DNA of 6,878 nt, from NCBI GenBank assembly GCA_003551745.1, contig PUNI01000193.1:1-6878 (forward strand). Direction: 5' to 3'. Numbering within the stretch: the first letter of the stretch is position 1; every line of letters begins with the position of its first letter. A program made the position numbers and the translations under genes. The notes below the pieces were generated by a model. That model searched no databases, was not told the DNA's origin, and was given only the letters and a program-made list of their open reading frames with translations. This document shows, piece by piece, positions 1-5,051 of the stretch. Source of the DNA: Paracoccaceae bacterium. Lineage in GTDB: Bacteria > Pseudomonadota > Alphaproteobacteria > Rhodobacterales > Rhodobacteraceae.

Positions 1-122
1 ATCATCGGCATCGCGAAGCCCACGACGCCCTTCACCAGCCCGGCGAACAGTGCCACCGTCGCCGCCATCAGCAAGGCAGACGGGCCCAGGGCCTCGGGCA
101 TTAGGGCGACGGCGGCGTCCAT
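1..122 (-). CDS. TauE/SafE-family membrane permease, N-terminal part (cut by left edge)
   Basis: Read on the minus strand, the first 40 codons of a gene that continues past the left edge. The visible peptide begins MDAAVALMPEALGPSALLMA and then carries AGLVKGVVGFAMPM at about residues 27-40. The pattern of a hydrophobic helix followed by G-x-x-K/R-G-x-x-G-F-x-x-P is the usual opening of TauE/SafE (sulfite exporter/anion permease) proteins, which are inner-membrane proteins with about eight helices. A second in-frame ATG at 101 would drop seven residues; I prefer the start at 122 because family members usually have a short segment before the first helix. Neither start has a good Shine-Dalgarno sequence. 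Substrate cannot be inferred from 40 residues, and the family name does not prove sulfite export. The gene diverges from mcd. Confidence 0.6.
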   Translation of the reverse strand, partial: MDAAVALMPEALGPSALLMAATVALFAGLVKGVVGFAMPM

Positions 123-270
123 CGGCCACGGCTATACCGCTGGCGGCGGGAAGCGGAAATGGCCGATCGGGCGCGACACTTTCGTGCGCTGCGATGCCGC
201 GCACAGGCTTTTTCTTGCGCTGCACCTGCGAACGCCCTATGTCCCGCCGCAGCATTGAAGGGAGACGACC
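123..270. other. Divergent intergenic region between the permease gene and mcd
   Basis: This 148-base region must contain the promoters of both divergent genes. Its only T-rich stretch is CTTTTTCTTGCGC at about 208-220. TTGCGC at 215-220, followed 17 bases later by TATGTC (238-243), is a poor match to a sigma-70 promoter reading toward mcd, so I do not call it. No convincing coding sequence or operator is seen. Confidence 0.4.
260..264 (+). promoter_or_regulatory. Ribosome binding site of mcd
   Basis: The sequence GAAGGGAGACGACC lies directly before ATG 271. Its AGGGAG core is well spaced from the start codon, which supports the chosen mcd start. It is the clearest Shine-Dalgarno in the left half of the window. 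Confidence 0.65.
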
Positions 271-1950
271 ATGCCCCATGACGGCCAGGATGTGACGCAC
301 CGCGACGACGCCGTTCTGCTGCCCGATCTGCTGCGCCTGACCAGTGAGGCGCTGACGGCCGCCGAAGCCCTGCGCGACGCGGCCACGGAGTCGCTGCGCA
401 CGCGGGTCGTTCGCGAGGGCAGGGTCAGCGCCACCGCGCTCGAGCGCGAGCAGACCGCAGCGCACGGGCTGGCATGGCTCGCGACCTACGTCGAAGCGCT
501 GCGTCAGATGCAGGGCTGGGCCGAGCGTCTGGAGGCAGAGGGCCGGTTTGGCGAGATGGAGGCGCTGATCCACCAGATCGCCTTCGGCGAGTACCTGGCG
601 CAGCTGCGGGGCGGCATTCCGATGAGCCAGGGCGAGATCGTGCGCCCCGGCGACATCGGCGTGGAGGCCGGGGTGCTGGACACGGCCGCCGTCGCAGAGC
701 TCGTGGCGCGCGGCAACGGCAACGCCGCGCGGATGCGGCTCGTGCAGCTGATGCGCGACAATCACGGCCGCGCCACCTTCGGCGCCACCGGGCTCGACGA
801 AGAGCTGGAGATGATCCGCGAGCAGTTCCGCCGCTTCGCCGATGACAAGGTCGTCCCCCACGCCCATGAGTGGCACCTGAAGGACGAGCTGATCCCCATG
901 CCCATCATCGAGGAGATGGCGGAGCTGGGCGTCTTCGGCCTGACAATCCCGGAGGAGTTCGGCGGCCTCGGCATGTCCAAGGCCTCCATGTGCGTCGTCT
1001 CCGAGGAGCTCTCTCGCGGCTACATCGGCGTGGGCTCGCTGGGCACCCGTTCGGAAATCGCCGCCGAGCTGATCCTCTGCGGCGGCACCCAGGCGCAGAA
1101 GGAGCACTGGCTGCCGAAACTGGCGTCGGCTGAGATTCTGCCCACCGCCGTCTTCACCGAGCCCAACACCGGCTCCGACCTCGGCGCCTTGCGCACCCGC
1201 GCGGTGAAGGATGGCGACGACTACCTCGTGACCGGCAACAAGACCTGGATCACCCACGCCTCGCGCACCCAGGTCATGACCCTCATGGCCCGCACCGACC
1301 CGGAGACAACCGACTACAAGGGCCTCAGCATGTTCCTGGCGGAAAAGACGCCGGGCGACTGCGCCAACCCCTTCCCCGATGCCGGGATCACTGGCGGCGA
1401 GATCGAGGTGCTTGGCTACCGCGGCATGAAGGAATATGAGCTCGGCTTCGACGGCTTCCGCGTGAAGGGCGAGAATCTTCTGGGCGGGGTCGAGGGGCAG
1501 GGCTTCAAGCAGCTCATGCAGACCTTCGAATCGGCGCGCATCCAAACAGCGGCCCGCGCCATCGGCGTGGCGCAGAACGCGCTGGAGGTGGCCATGCAGT
1601 ATGCCGAGGACCGCAAGCAATTCGGCAAGCCGCTGATCGCCTTCCCGCGCGTGGCCGCCAAGCTCGCCATGATGGCGGTCGAGATCATGGTGGCGCGCCA
1701 GCTGACCTATTTCTCGGCCCGCGAGAAAGACGCCGAGCGCCGCTGCGATCTCGAAGCCGGGATGGCGAAGCTCCTTGGCGCCCGCGTCGCCTGGGCCGCG
1801 GCCGACAACGGCCTGCAGATCCACGGCGGCAACGGGTTTGCGCTGGAGTACCAGATCAGCCGGATCCTGTGCGACTCGCGCATCCTCAACATCTTCGAGG
1901 GTGCTGCCGAGATCCAGGCCCAGGTCATCGCCCGCCGCCTGCTCGGCTGA
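271..1950 (+). CDS. mcd: (2S)-methylsuccinyl-CoA dehydrogenase (ethylmalonyl-CoA pathway)
   Basis: Protein of 559 residues. By family it is a cytosolic FAD enzyme oxidising (2S)-methylsuccinyl-CoA to mesaconyl-CoA in the ethylmalonyl-CoA pathway, passing electrons to electron-transfer flavoprotein. Residues 1 to about 170 form a helical N-terminal extension that ordinary acyl-CoA dehydrogenases (about 380-400 residues) lack; such an extension and a total length near 550 are typical of Mcd. The acyl-CoA dehydrogenase core follows: N-terminal helical domain from about 174, FTEPNTGSD at 295-303, WITHAS at 326-331, DRKQFGKP from about 447 and QIHGGNG from 516. In IFEGAAE near the C-terminus, E543 occupies the place of the catalytic glutamate of medium-chain acyl-CoA dehydrogenase (inferred by motif alignment). 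The start has a good AGGGAG site. It appears monocistronic, divergent from a permease gene. A different short or branched-chain acyl-CoA dehydrogenase is the alternative, but the long extension argues for Mcd. Confidence 0.88.
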   Translation: MPHDGQDVTHRDDAVLLPDLLRLTSEALTAAEALRDAATESLRTRVVREGRVSATALEREQTAAHGLAWLATYVEALRQMQGWAERLEAEGRFGEMEALIHQIAFGEYLAQLRGGIPMSQGEIVRPGDIGVEAGVLDTAAVAELVARGNGNAARMRLVQLMRDNHGRATFGATGLDEELEMIREQFRRFADDKVVPHAHEWHLKDELIPMPIIEEMAELGVFGLTIPEEFGGLGMSKASMCVVSEELSRGYIGVGSLGTRSEIAAELILCGGTQAQKEHWLPKLASAEILPTAVFTEPNTGSDLGALRTRAVKDGDDYLVTGNKTWITHASRTQVMTLMARTDPETTDYKGLSMFLAEKTPGDCANPFPDAGITGGEIEVLGYRGMKEYELGFDGFRVKGENLLGGVEGQGFKQLMQTFESARIQTAARAIGVAQNALEVAMQYAEDRKQFGKPLIAFPRVAAKLAMMAVEIMVARQLTYFSAREKDAERRCDLEAGMAKLLGARVAWAAADNGLQIHGGNGFALEYQISRILCDSRILNIFEGAAEIQAQVIARRLLG

Positions 1951-1956
1951 TCCGCG

Positions 1957-1970
1957 CGGCCGATCGGCCG
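1957..1970. repeat. Perfect 14-bp palindrome just after the mcd stop
   Basis: CGGCCGATCGGCCG reads identically on both strands and begins six bases after the mcd stop codon. It could fold at the 3' end of the mcd transcript as a stabilising hairpin or weak terminator, but no run of T follows (the next bases are GAAACGGG), so a canonical Rho-independent terminator is not supported. In DNA this GC-rich, a chance palindrome is possible. Confidence 0.4.
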
Positions 1971-2043
1971 GAAACGGGCGGCGACGTCACTTGCGTGCCG
2001 GCAGGCGGCGCAGTCGTGAACTGCGTGGCGCCTAACGTGGCTG

Positions 2044-2084
2044 CCGCCCCGCCGACTGACGCCTTTGCGCAAAGGCTGGGGCGG
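2044..2084. repeat. Nested inverted repeats around a perfect 16-bp palindrome
   Basis: The core GCCTTTGCGCAAAGGC (2061-2076) is a perfect palindrome. It is bracketed by a second inverted repeat, CCGCCCC at 2044-2050 and GGGGCGG at 2078-2084. As RNA it could form a six-pair stem with a GCGC tetraloop on an outer seven-pair stem, with an asymmetric bulge of ten bases on one side and one on the other. As DNA, the AT-containing core in a GC-rich setting looks like a dimeric-regulator operator. It lies 111 bases past mcd and 172-187 bases before ATG 2248. No T-tract follows, so it is not a classical terminator. Confidence 0.5.
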
Positions 2085-2247
2085 ACGTTTCCGCGCAGCC
2101 GCAGCTTGACCGTCTTCCCGGCACGAAGCCGCTGCCACGCGCGGCCAGGATAACCCGATGCTCGGCGTGGGAAGCCGGCGTGGCCTTGCGCAGTTTCACC
2201 GGTCTTCGGGCTTGTGGCGGCAGGCGCATGTGGGCGATCCTGCGGGC

Positions 2248-2700
2248 ATGATCACCCGACGTGTCTTTCTGGGCGCCGCGATCCTCGCCGCCGCGCCGGC
2301 TCTGGGCCTGTCGGCGGGGGAGATGCGGCAAGTGCGCCGGACGGCCTGGGTCCTGGAGGCGGTGGATGGCCGCTCCATCCTGTTCGAGGATGCGGATCGC
2401 TGGGATGATCGGCGTTCCTGGCCGGCCGCCGTGGAAGCCAGCCTCGCTTTCCGCCTGCCGGGCCGGATCGAGGGGCGCACCATCCACGGTCGCTTCACAG
2501 CGGCGCTGCGAGGGAGCACGCCCGACTTTTCCGTGGCGTCATGGGCCGTGACCGGCGCCGCAGCTGCCGATGCGGATGAGGCCACGCTGTTGCGTCGGCT
2601 CGGCGCCATGACCCGGGCGGAGATGTCCGACGGGGAATTCCGGCTTTCCGATGCGGATGGCGGCAGCCTCACCTTTCGCCGAGCCGATCACACCCCTTGA
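2248..2700 (+). CDS. Exported protein with Tat-type signal peptide and divergent META/HslJ-like domain
   Basis: With the start at ATG 2248 the protein has 150 residues. It opens with T-R-R-V-F-L-G (residues 3-9) and a hydrophobic alanine/leucine stretch, a twin-arginine-type signal with probable cleavage near residue 23. The rest resembles a META (HslJ-like) domain: TAWVLEAVDG near the front, then FRLPGRIEGRTIHGRF where the family usually has a G-x-x-G-C-N turn, and finally LLRRLGAMTRAEMSDGEFRL and DGGSLTFRR, matching the usual C-terminal end. The C-N pair is absent, and there is no cysteine at all, so this is a diverged member. Function is unknown; related proteins are envelope or heat-shock associated. 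The longer version from ATG 2158 would bury the signal behind 30 extra residues. The downstream pgsA is 211 bases away, so operon membership is doubtful. Confidence 0.6.
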   Translation: MITRRVFLGAAILAAAPALGLSAGEMRQVRRTAWVLEAVDGRSILFEDADRWDDRRSWPAAVEASLAFRLPGRIEGRTIHGRFTAALRGSTPDFSVASWAVTGAAAADADEATLLRRLGAMTRAEMSDGEFRLSDADGGSLTFRRADHTP

Positions 2701-2911
2701 CCCCCGCAGAAACGCAAGCGCCGGCCTGCCCCGGACCCGCCTGGCGCGCGCAGATGACATCGCCCGCGCCAATGCCGCGGCCGCGCAAGCCACGCCTCGC
2801 CGCAGCCGACCGTTGCGGCGGCCCGATGCGCCTCGGGCGCCTGTCAGTGGCGGGCGCTGGTGGCGTCGCTTGGCCCTTTCGCGGCGCCGGCATCCCGGCT
2901 ATCCCTCGCCC
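2701..2911. other. GC-rich non-coding gap before pgsA
   Basis: This stretch of 211 bases is very G/C-rich. The pgsA frame stays open through it, but the translation is an arginine-, proline- and alanine-rich run with no domain-like pattern, as expected for stop-poor GC-rich DNA. TTGGCC at 2870-2875 and TATCCC at 2900-2905 are too far apart for a promoter. I see no hairpin with a T-tract after the META-like gene. Confidence 0.5.
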
Positions 2912-3571
2912 ATGCGGTGGACCATCCCAAACGTTCTGACAACGCTCAGGCTGCTGGCGGCCCCGGGCGTGGCGGTGATGTTTCTCTATTTCAACCGGCC
3001 TTGGGCCGACTGGCTGGCATTGGTGCTGTTCGTGGGCGCCGCGATCACCGACTGGTTCGACGGCTATCTCGCCCGGCTCTGGAAGCAGGAAAGCCGGCTG
3101 GGCGCGATGCTCGATCCGATCGCCGACAAGGCGATGGTGGTGATCGCGCTTCTGGTCATCACCGGCTATTCCGGCATGGATCCGTGGCTGATCCTGCCGG
3201 CCACCGTGATCCTCTTCCGCGAGGTGTTCGTCTCGGGCCTGCGCGAGTTCCTCGGCGCCAAGGCAGGCCTGCTCAACGTCACCAAGCTGGCCAAGTGGAA
3301 GACCACCGCGCAGATGGTGGCGATCGGGGTCCTGTTCCTCGCCACCGGGCTCGACTACATGCATCAGGAGCGGCTGGACATGCTGGGTCCGGACCGGCTG
3401 GCCCGGCTGGTCGCGCGCGACAGCACGGTGTGGGCGGAGGCGATGGCGGCGTGGTACGCCTATGTCGCCGGGCTGATCCTGATCTGGATCGCGGCCGGCC
3501 TGACCCTGATCACCGGGTGGGACTATTTCCGCAAGGCGATACCCCATCTGAAGGACGAGGTGGCGCGATGA
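2912..3571 (+). CDS. pgsA: CDP-diacylglycerol--glycerol-3-phosphate 3-phosphatidyltransferase (PGP synthase)
   Basis: A 219-residue inner-membrane enzyme that transfers the phosphatidyl group from CDP-diacylglycerol to glycerol-3-phosphate, giving phosphatidylglycerophosphate, the committed step to phosphatidylglycerol and cardiolipin. The complete CDP-alcohol phosphotransferase signature is present: D47, D50-G51-x2-A54-R55-x8-G64-x3-D68-x3-D72; the four aspartates bind metal and catalyse. Other PgsA marks are the opening RWTIPNVLTTLRLL (from residue 2), R-E-V-F-V-S-G-L-R-E at 103-112, and KLAKWKTTAQ at 125-134. Hydrophobic segments lie at about 14-27, 34-46, 76-86, 92-107, 133-147 and 183-201. 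A long polar loop (about 148-180) precedes the last helix. The start is fixed by the family N-terminus, because no clear Shine-Dalgarno precedes it; longer frames add only low-complexity sequence. The gene's last four bases are shared with the start of moaD. Confidence 0.93.
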   Translation: MRWTIPNVLTTLRLLAAPGVAVMFLYFNRPWADWLALVLFVGAAITDWFDGYLARLWKQESRLGAMLDPIADKAMVVIALLVITGYSGMDPWLILPATVILFREVFVSGLREFLGAKAGLLNVTKLAKWKTTAQMVAIGVLFLATGLDYMHQERLDMLGPDRLARLVARDSTVWAEAMAAWYAYVAGLILIWIAAGLTLITGWDYFRKAIPHLKDEVAR

Positions 3572-3816
3572 TCGAGGTGCTGTATTTCGCCTGGGTGCGC
3601 GAGCGCATCGGCCTGCCCCGCGAACGCATGGAGACAGGCGCCGCAACCGTGAGTGAGCTCGTCGAGGAACTCAGGGCGCGGGAGCCGCGCTATGCCGCGG
3701 CCTTCGCCGATACGGCGGCACTGCGCGTCGCCGTCGACCAGGAACTGGCCGATTTCGACGCGCCGCTTGCAGGGGTGCGCGAGGTCGCGTTCTTTCCGCC
3801 GATGACCGGTGGCTGA
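3568..3816 (+). CDS. moaD: Molybdopterin synthase small (sulfur carrier) subunit MoaD
   Basis: An 82-residue ubiquitin-fold protein. It ends in PPMTGG, and the terminal Gly81-Gly82 is the site that is adenylylated by MoeB and converted to a thiocarboxylate, which donates sulfur to precursor Z (cPMP) within the MoaD2-MoaE2 synthase. The opening MIEVLYFAWVRERIG and the segment REVAFFPPMTGG are characteristic. Length matches the family (about 80). The start codon overlaps the pgsA stop as ATGA, so translation is probably coupled to pgsA. moaE follows three bases after the stop. Confidence 0.93.
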   Translation: MIEVLYFAWVRERIGLPRERMETGAATVSELVEELRAREPRYAAAFADTAALRVAVDQELADFDAPLAGVREVAFFPPMTGG

Positions 3817-3819
3817 AAC

Positions 3820-4269
3820 ATGCGCATCGAGGTGCAGGCCGAGCCGTTCGATTACGGGCAGGAGTGCAGCCGCTTCACGGCCGGCTGTGGCGGGGCAGGG
3901 GCCGTCGTCACCTTCGCCGGCATCGTGCGCAATCATGCCGGGGGCGGGCTCGAGGCGATGGAGATCGAGCATTACCCGGGCATGACAGCCCGGGCGATCA
4001 CGGGCATCGCCGCAGAGGCGCGCCGACGCTGGCATCTCTGCGATGTTCTGGTCATCCACCGCCACGGCGTGCTGGAGCCCGGCGAGGTCATCATGATGGT
4101 CGCGACCGCCGCGCGGCACCGGGCCGAGGCCTTCGCGGCGGCAGAGTTCCTGATGGATTACCTGAAGTCGCGCGCGCCATTCTGGAAGAAGGAGGTCGGC
4201 CGGGCCGGATCGACCTGGGTGGAGGCCCGCGACGCCGACGAGGCAGCCCTCGATCGCTGGGGGAAGTGA
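3820..4269 (+). CDS. moaE: Molybdopterin synthase catalytic (large) subunit MoaE
   Basis: A 149-residue cytosolic protein that with MoaD converts cyclic pyranopterin monophosphate to molybdopterin. Family motifs appear in order: FAGIVRNH at 32-39, EHYPGMT at 50-56, HRHGVLEPGE at 80-89, AARHRAEAF at 97-105, and MDYLKSRAPFWKKE at 112-125. R37, H100, R101, K116 and K123 line up with the E. coli active-site residues Arg39, His103, Arg104, Lys119 and Lys126 (alignment by eye). Length is normal and nothing is truncated. It is the last gene of the pgsA-moaD-moaE unit. No T-tract terminator follows; a promoter-like region begins within about 40 bases. Confidence 0.94.
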   Translation: MRIEVQAEPFDYGQECSRFTAGCGGAGAVVTFAGIVRNHAGGGLEAMEIEHYPGMTARAITGIAAEARRRWHLCDVLVIHRHGVLEPGEVIMMVATAARHRAEAFAAAEFLMDYLKSRAPFWKKEVGRAGSTWVEARDADEAALDRWGK

Positions 4270-4302
4270 CACCGCTGCGATCAGACTCATCTTTTGCTCA
4301 CT

Positions 4303-4316
4303 CTTTTGCGCAAGGC
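4303..4316. promoter_or_regulatory. Palindromic TTGCGCAA element in the promoter region
   Basis: CTTTTGCGCAAGGC contains the 8-bp palindrome TTGCGCAA (4306-4313) just upstream of the putative -10. Almost the same string, CTTTGCGCAAAGGC, forms the centre of the palindrome at 2061-2076. The shared core in two intergenic regions could be a regulator binding site, though chance is not excluded. Confidence 0.3.
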
Positions 4317-4328
4317 TCGCCGCGTATC

Positions 4329-4337
4329 TGCTAGAGT
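4329..4337 (+). promoter_or_regulatory. Possible extended -10 promoter for the two-gene sensory unit
   Basis: TGCTAGAGT matches the extended -10 pattern TGnTAnAnT and lies in an unusually T-rich stretch for this window (CTTTTGCTCACTCTTTTGCG, 4291-4310). TTGCGC at 4306-4311 is the only -35-like hexamer nearby, but its spacing to TAGAGT (20 bases) is too long, so any promoter would depend on the extended -10 or an activator. The predicted leader to ATG 4412 is about 70 bases. Confidence 0.35.
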
Positions 4338-4411
4338 GGGGCTGCCGTGTTCGGCGCGCCGGGCAACAATGGGCAACGGCCCGCGCAGGTCAGGGCATTG
4401 GAGTGACGGGA

Positions 4412-5050
4412 ATGCGCGAGAGAAGTTTTTTCCAGCAGGTTTTGGTACTGTTGTCGCCGGGGTGGTCCGGCGATGCTTGCGGAGTGCGGTTGCCGCAGGA
4501 CGCGTGCAGCGCGATCGGGGCTCTGCGACAGACGCTGGCCGGTCTGACCCTCGCCGCAGTGCTGGCAATGGGGTTGAGTCTTGCGCAGGCCAGTTGGGCG
4601 CGGGCCGACGGCCTTGCCGCGCCTGAAGGCAGGGTGGTGCTTCTCGTGCATGGGCAGATCACCGCGACCAATGGCGAGGAGGGTGCCGCCTTCGATCTGG
4701 CCATGCTGGAAGAGATGCCGGTCACCGAATTCACCACCAGCACCGTCTGGACCGAGGGCGCGAGCACCTACACTGGCGTGCTGATGCGCGACCTGCTGGA
4801 GATGCTGGGTGCCAACGGCAGCCAGCTGGTGGCCAGCGCTGTGGACGGGTATCAGGTGGTCATCCCGCTGGACGAACTGCACGCCGACGGCCCGATCATC
4901 GCCTATCGCCGCGATGGCGAGCTGATGCCGCTGCGCGACCGTGGACCGCTGTGGGTGCTGTTTCCGTTCGACGAAAACCCCGCCTACCGCAACGAGACGA
5001 GTTATGGCCGCAGCATCTGGCAACTCACCCAGATCGCGATCGAAGAGTGA
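4412..5050 (+). CDS. Exported SUOX-fold (oxidoreductase molybdopterin-binding-like) protein without cofactor cysteine
   Basis: Protein of 212 residues from ATG 4412, which has GGAG eight bases ahead; GTG 4403 is an alternative adding three residues. A hydrophobic segment at about 42-60 followed by A-S-W-A-R-A (60-65) looks like a Sec signal peptide cleaved after A65, giving a mature periplasmic protein of about 147 residues. The long leader before the hydrophobic core hints that the true start may lie further in, for example GTG 4484. The mature part resembles the sulfite-oxidase (Oxidored_molyb) fold: Y-T-G-V-L at 120-124 leading a helix, VDGYQVVIPL at 144-153, I-A-Y-R-R-D-G-E-L-M-P-L, GPLWVLFP at 178-185 and a conserved Trp203 near the C-terminus. 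True molybdoenzymes of this fold bind molybdenum through a cysteine; the mature part has none (FTTSTVW 107-113 lies about where it would be). It is therefore probably not a sulfite oxidase. It precedes a sensor kinase by one base, suggesting a sensory role. Confidence 0.7.
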   Translation: MRERSFFQQVLVLLSPGWSGDACGVRLPQDACSAIGALRQTLAGLTLAAVLAMGLSLAQASWARADGLAAPEGRVVLLVHGQITATNGEEGAAFDLAMLEEMPVTEFTTSTVWTEGASTYTGVLMRDLLEMLGANGSQLVASAVDGYQVVIPLDELHADGPIIAYRRDGELMPLRDRGPLWVLFPFDENPAYRNETSYGRSIWQLTQIAIEE

Positions 5051-5051
5051 C

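Larger units (their letters stand above)
1951..2247. other. Gene-poor region between mcd and the META-like gene
   Basis: About 300 bases without a convincing gene. It holds two perfect palindromes (1957-1970 and 2061-2076) described separately. The downstream reading frame is open from ATG 2158, which has AGGA about seven bases ahead, but the 30 residues it would add are polar and arginine-rich, unlike a signal peptide, so I treat the stretch as 5' non-coding. No canonical intrinsic terminator with a T-tract is seen after mcd. Confidence 0.5.

Noticed and set aside
215..243. TTGCGC-N17-TATGTC as the mcd promoter
   Set aside because: Only about half of the bases match the sigma-70 consensus in each hexamer, so the call would not be better than chance.
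50..295. Open frame of 81 codons on the plus strand covering the divergent region
   Set aside because: It overlaps the permease start and the mcd start, has an arginine/proline-rich composition typical of stop-poor GC-rich DNA, and lacks a family pattern.
2158..2247. Upstream start ATG 2158 for the META-like protein
   Set aside because: It has an AGGA upstream but would place 30 polar residues before a clean twin-arginine signal peptide; ATG 2248 gives a normal exported protein.
2032..3646. Long minus-strand open frames opposite the META-like gene and pgsA
   Set aside because: They are antisense shadows of well-supported plus-strand genes and translate to arginine-, histidine- and glutamine-rich sequence without domains.
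4270..4302. Intrinsic terminator after moaE
   Set aside because: There are T-rich runs (ATCTTTTG, CTCTTTTG) but no GC-rich hairpin directly before them.
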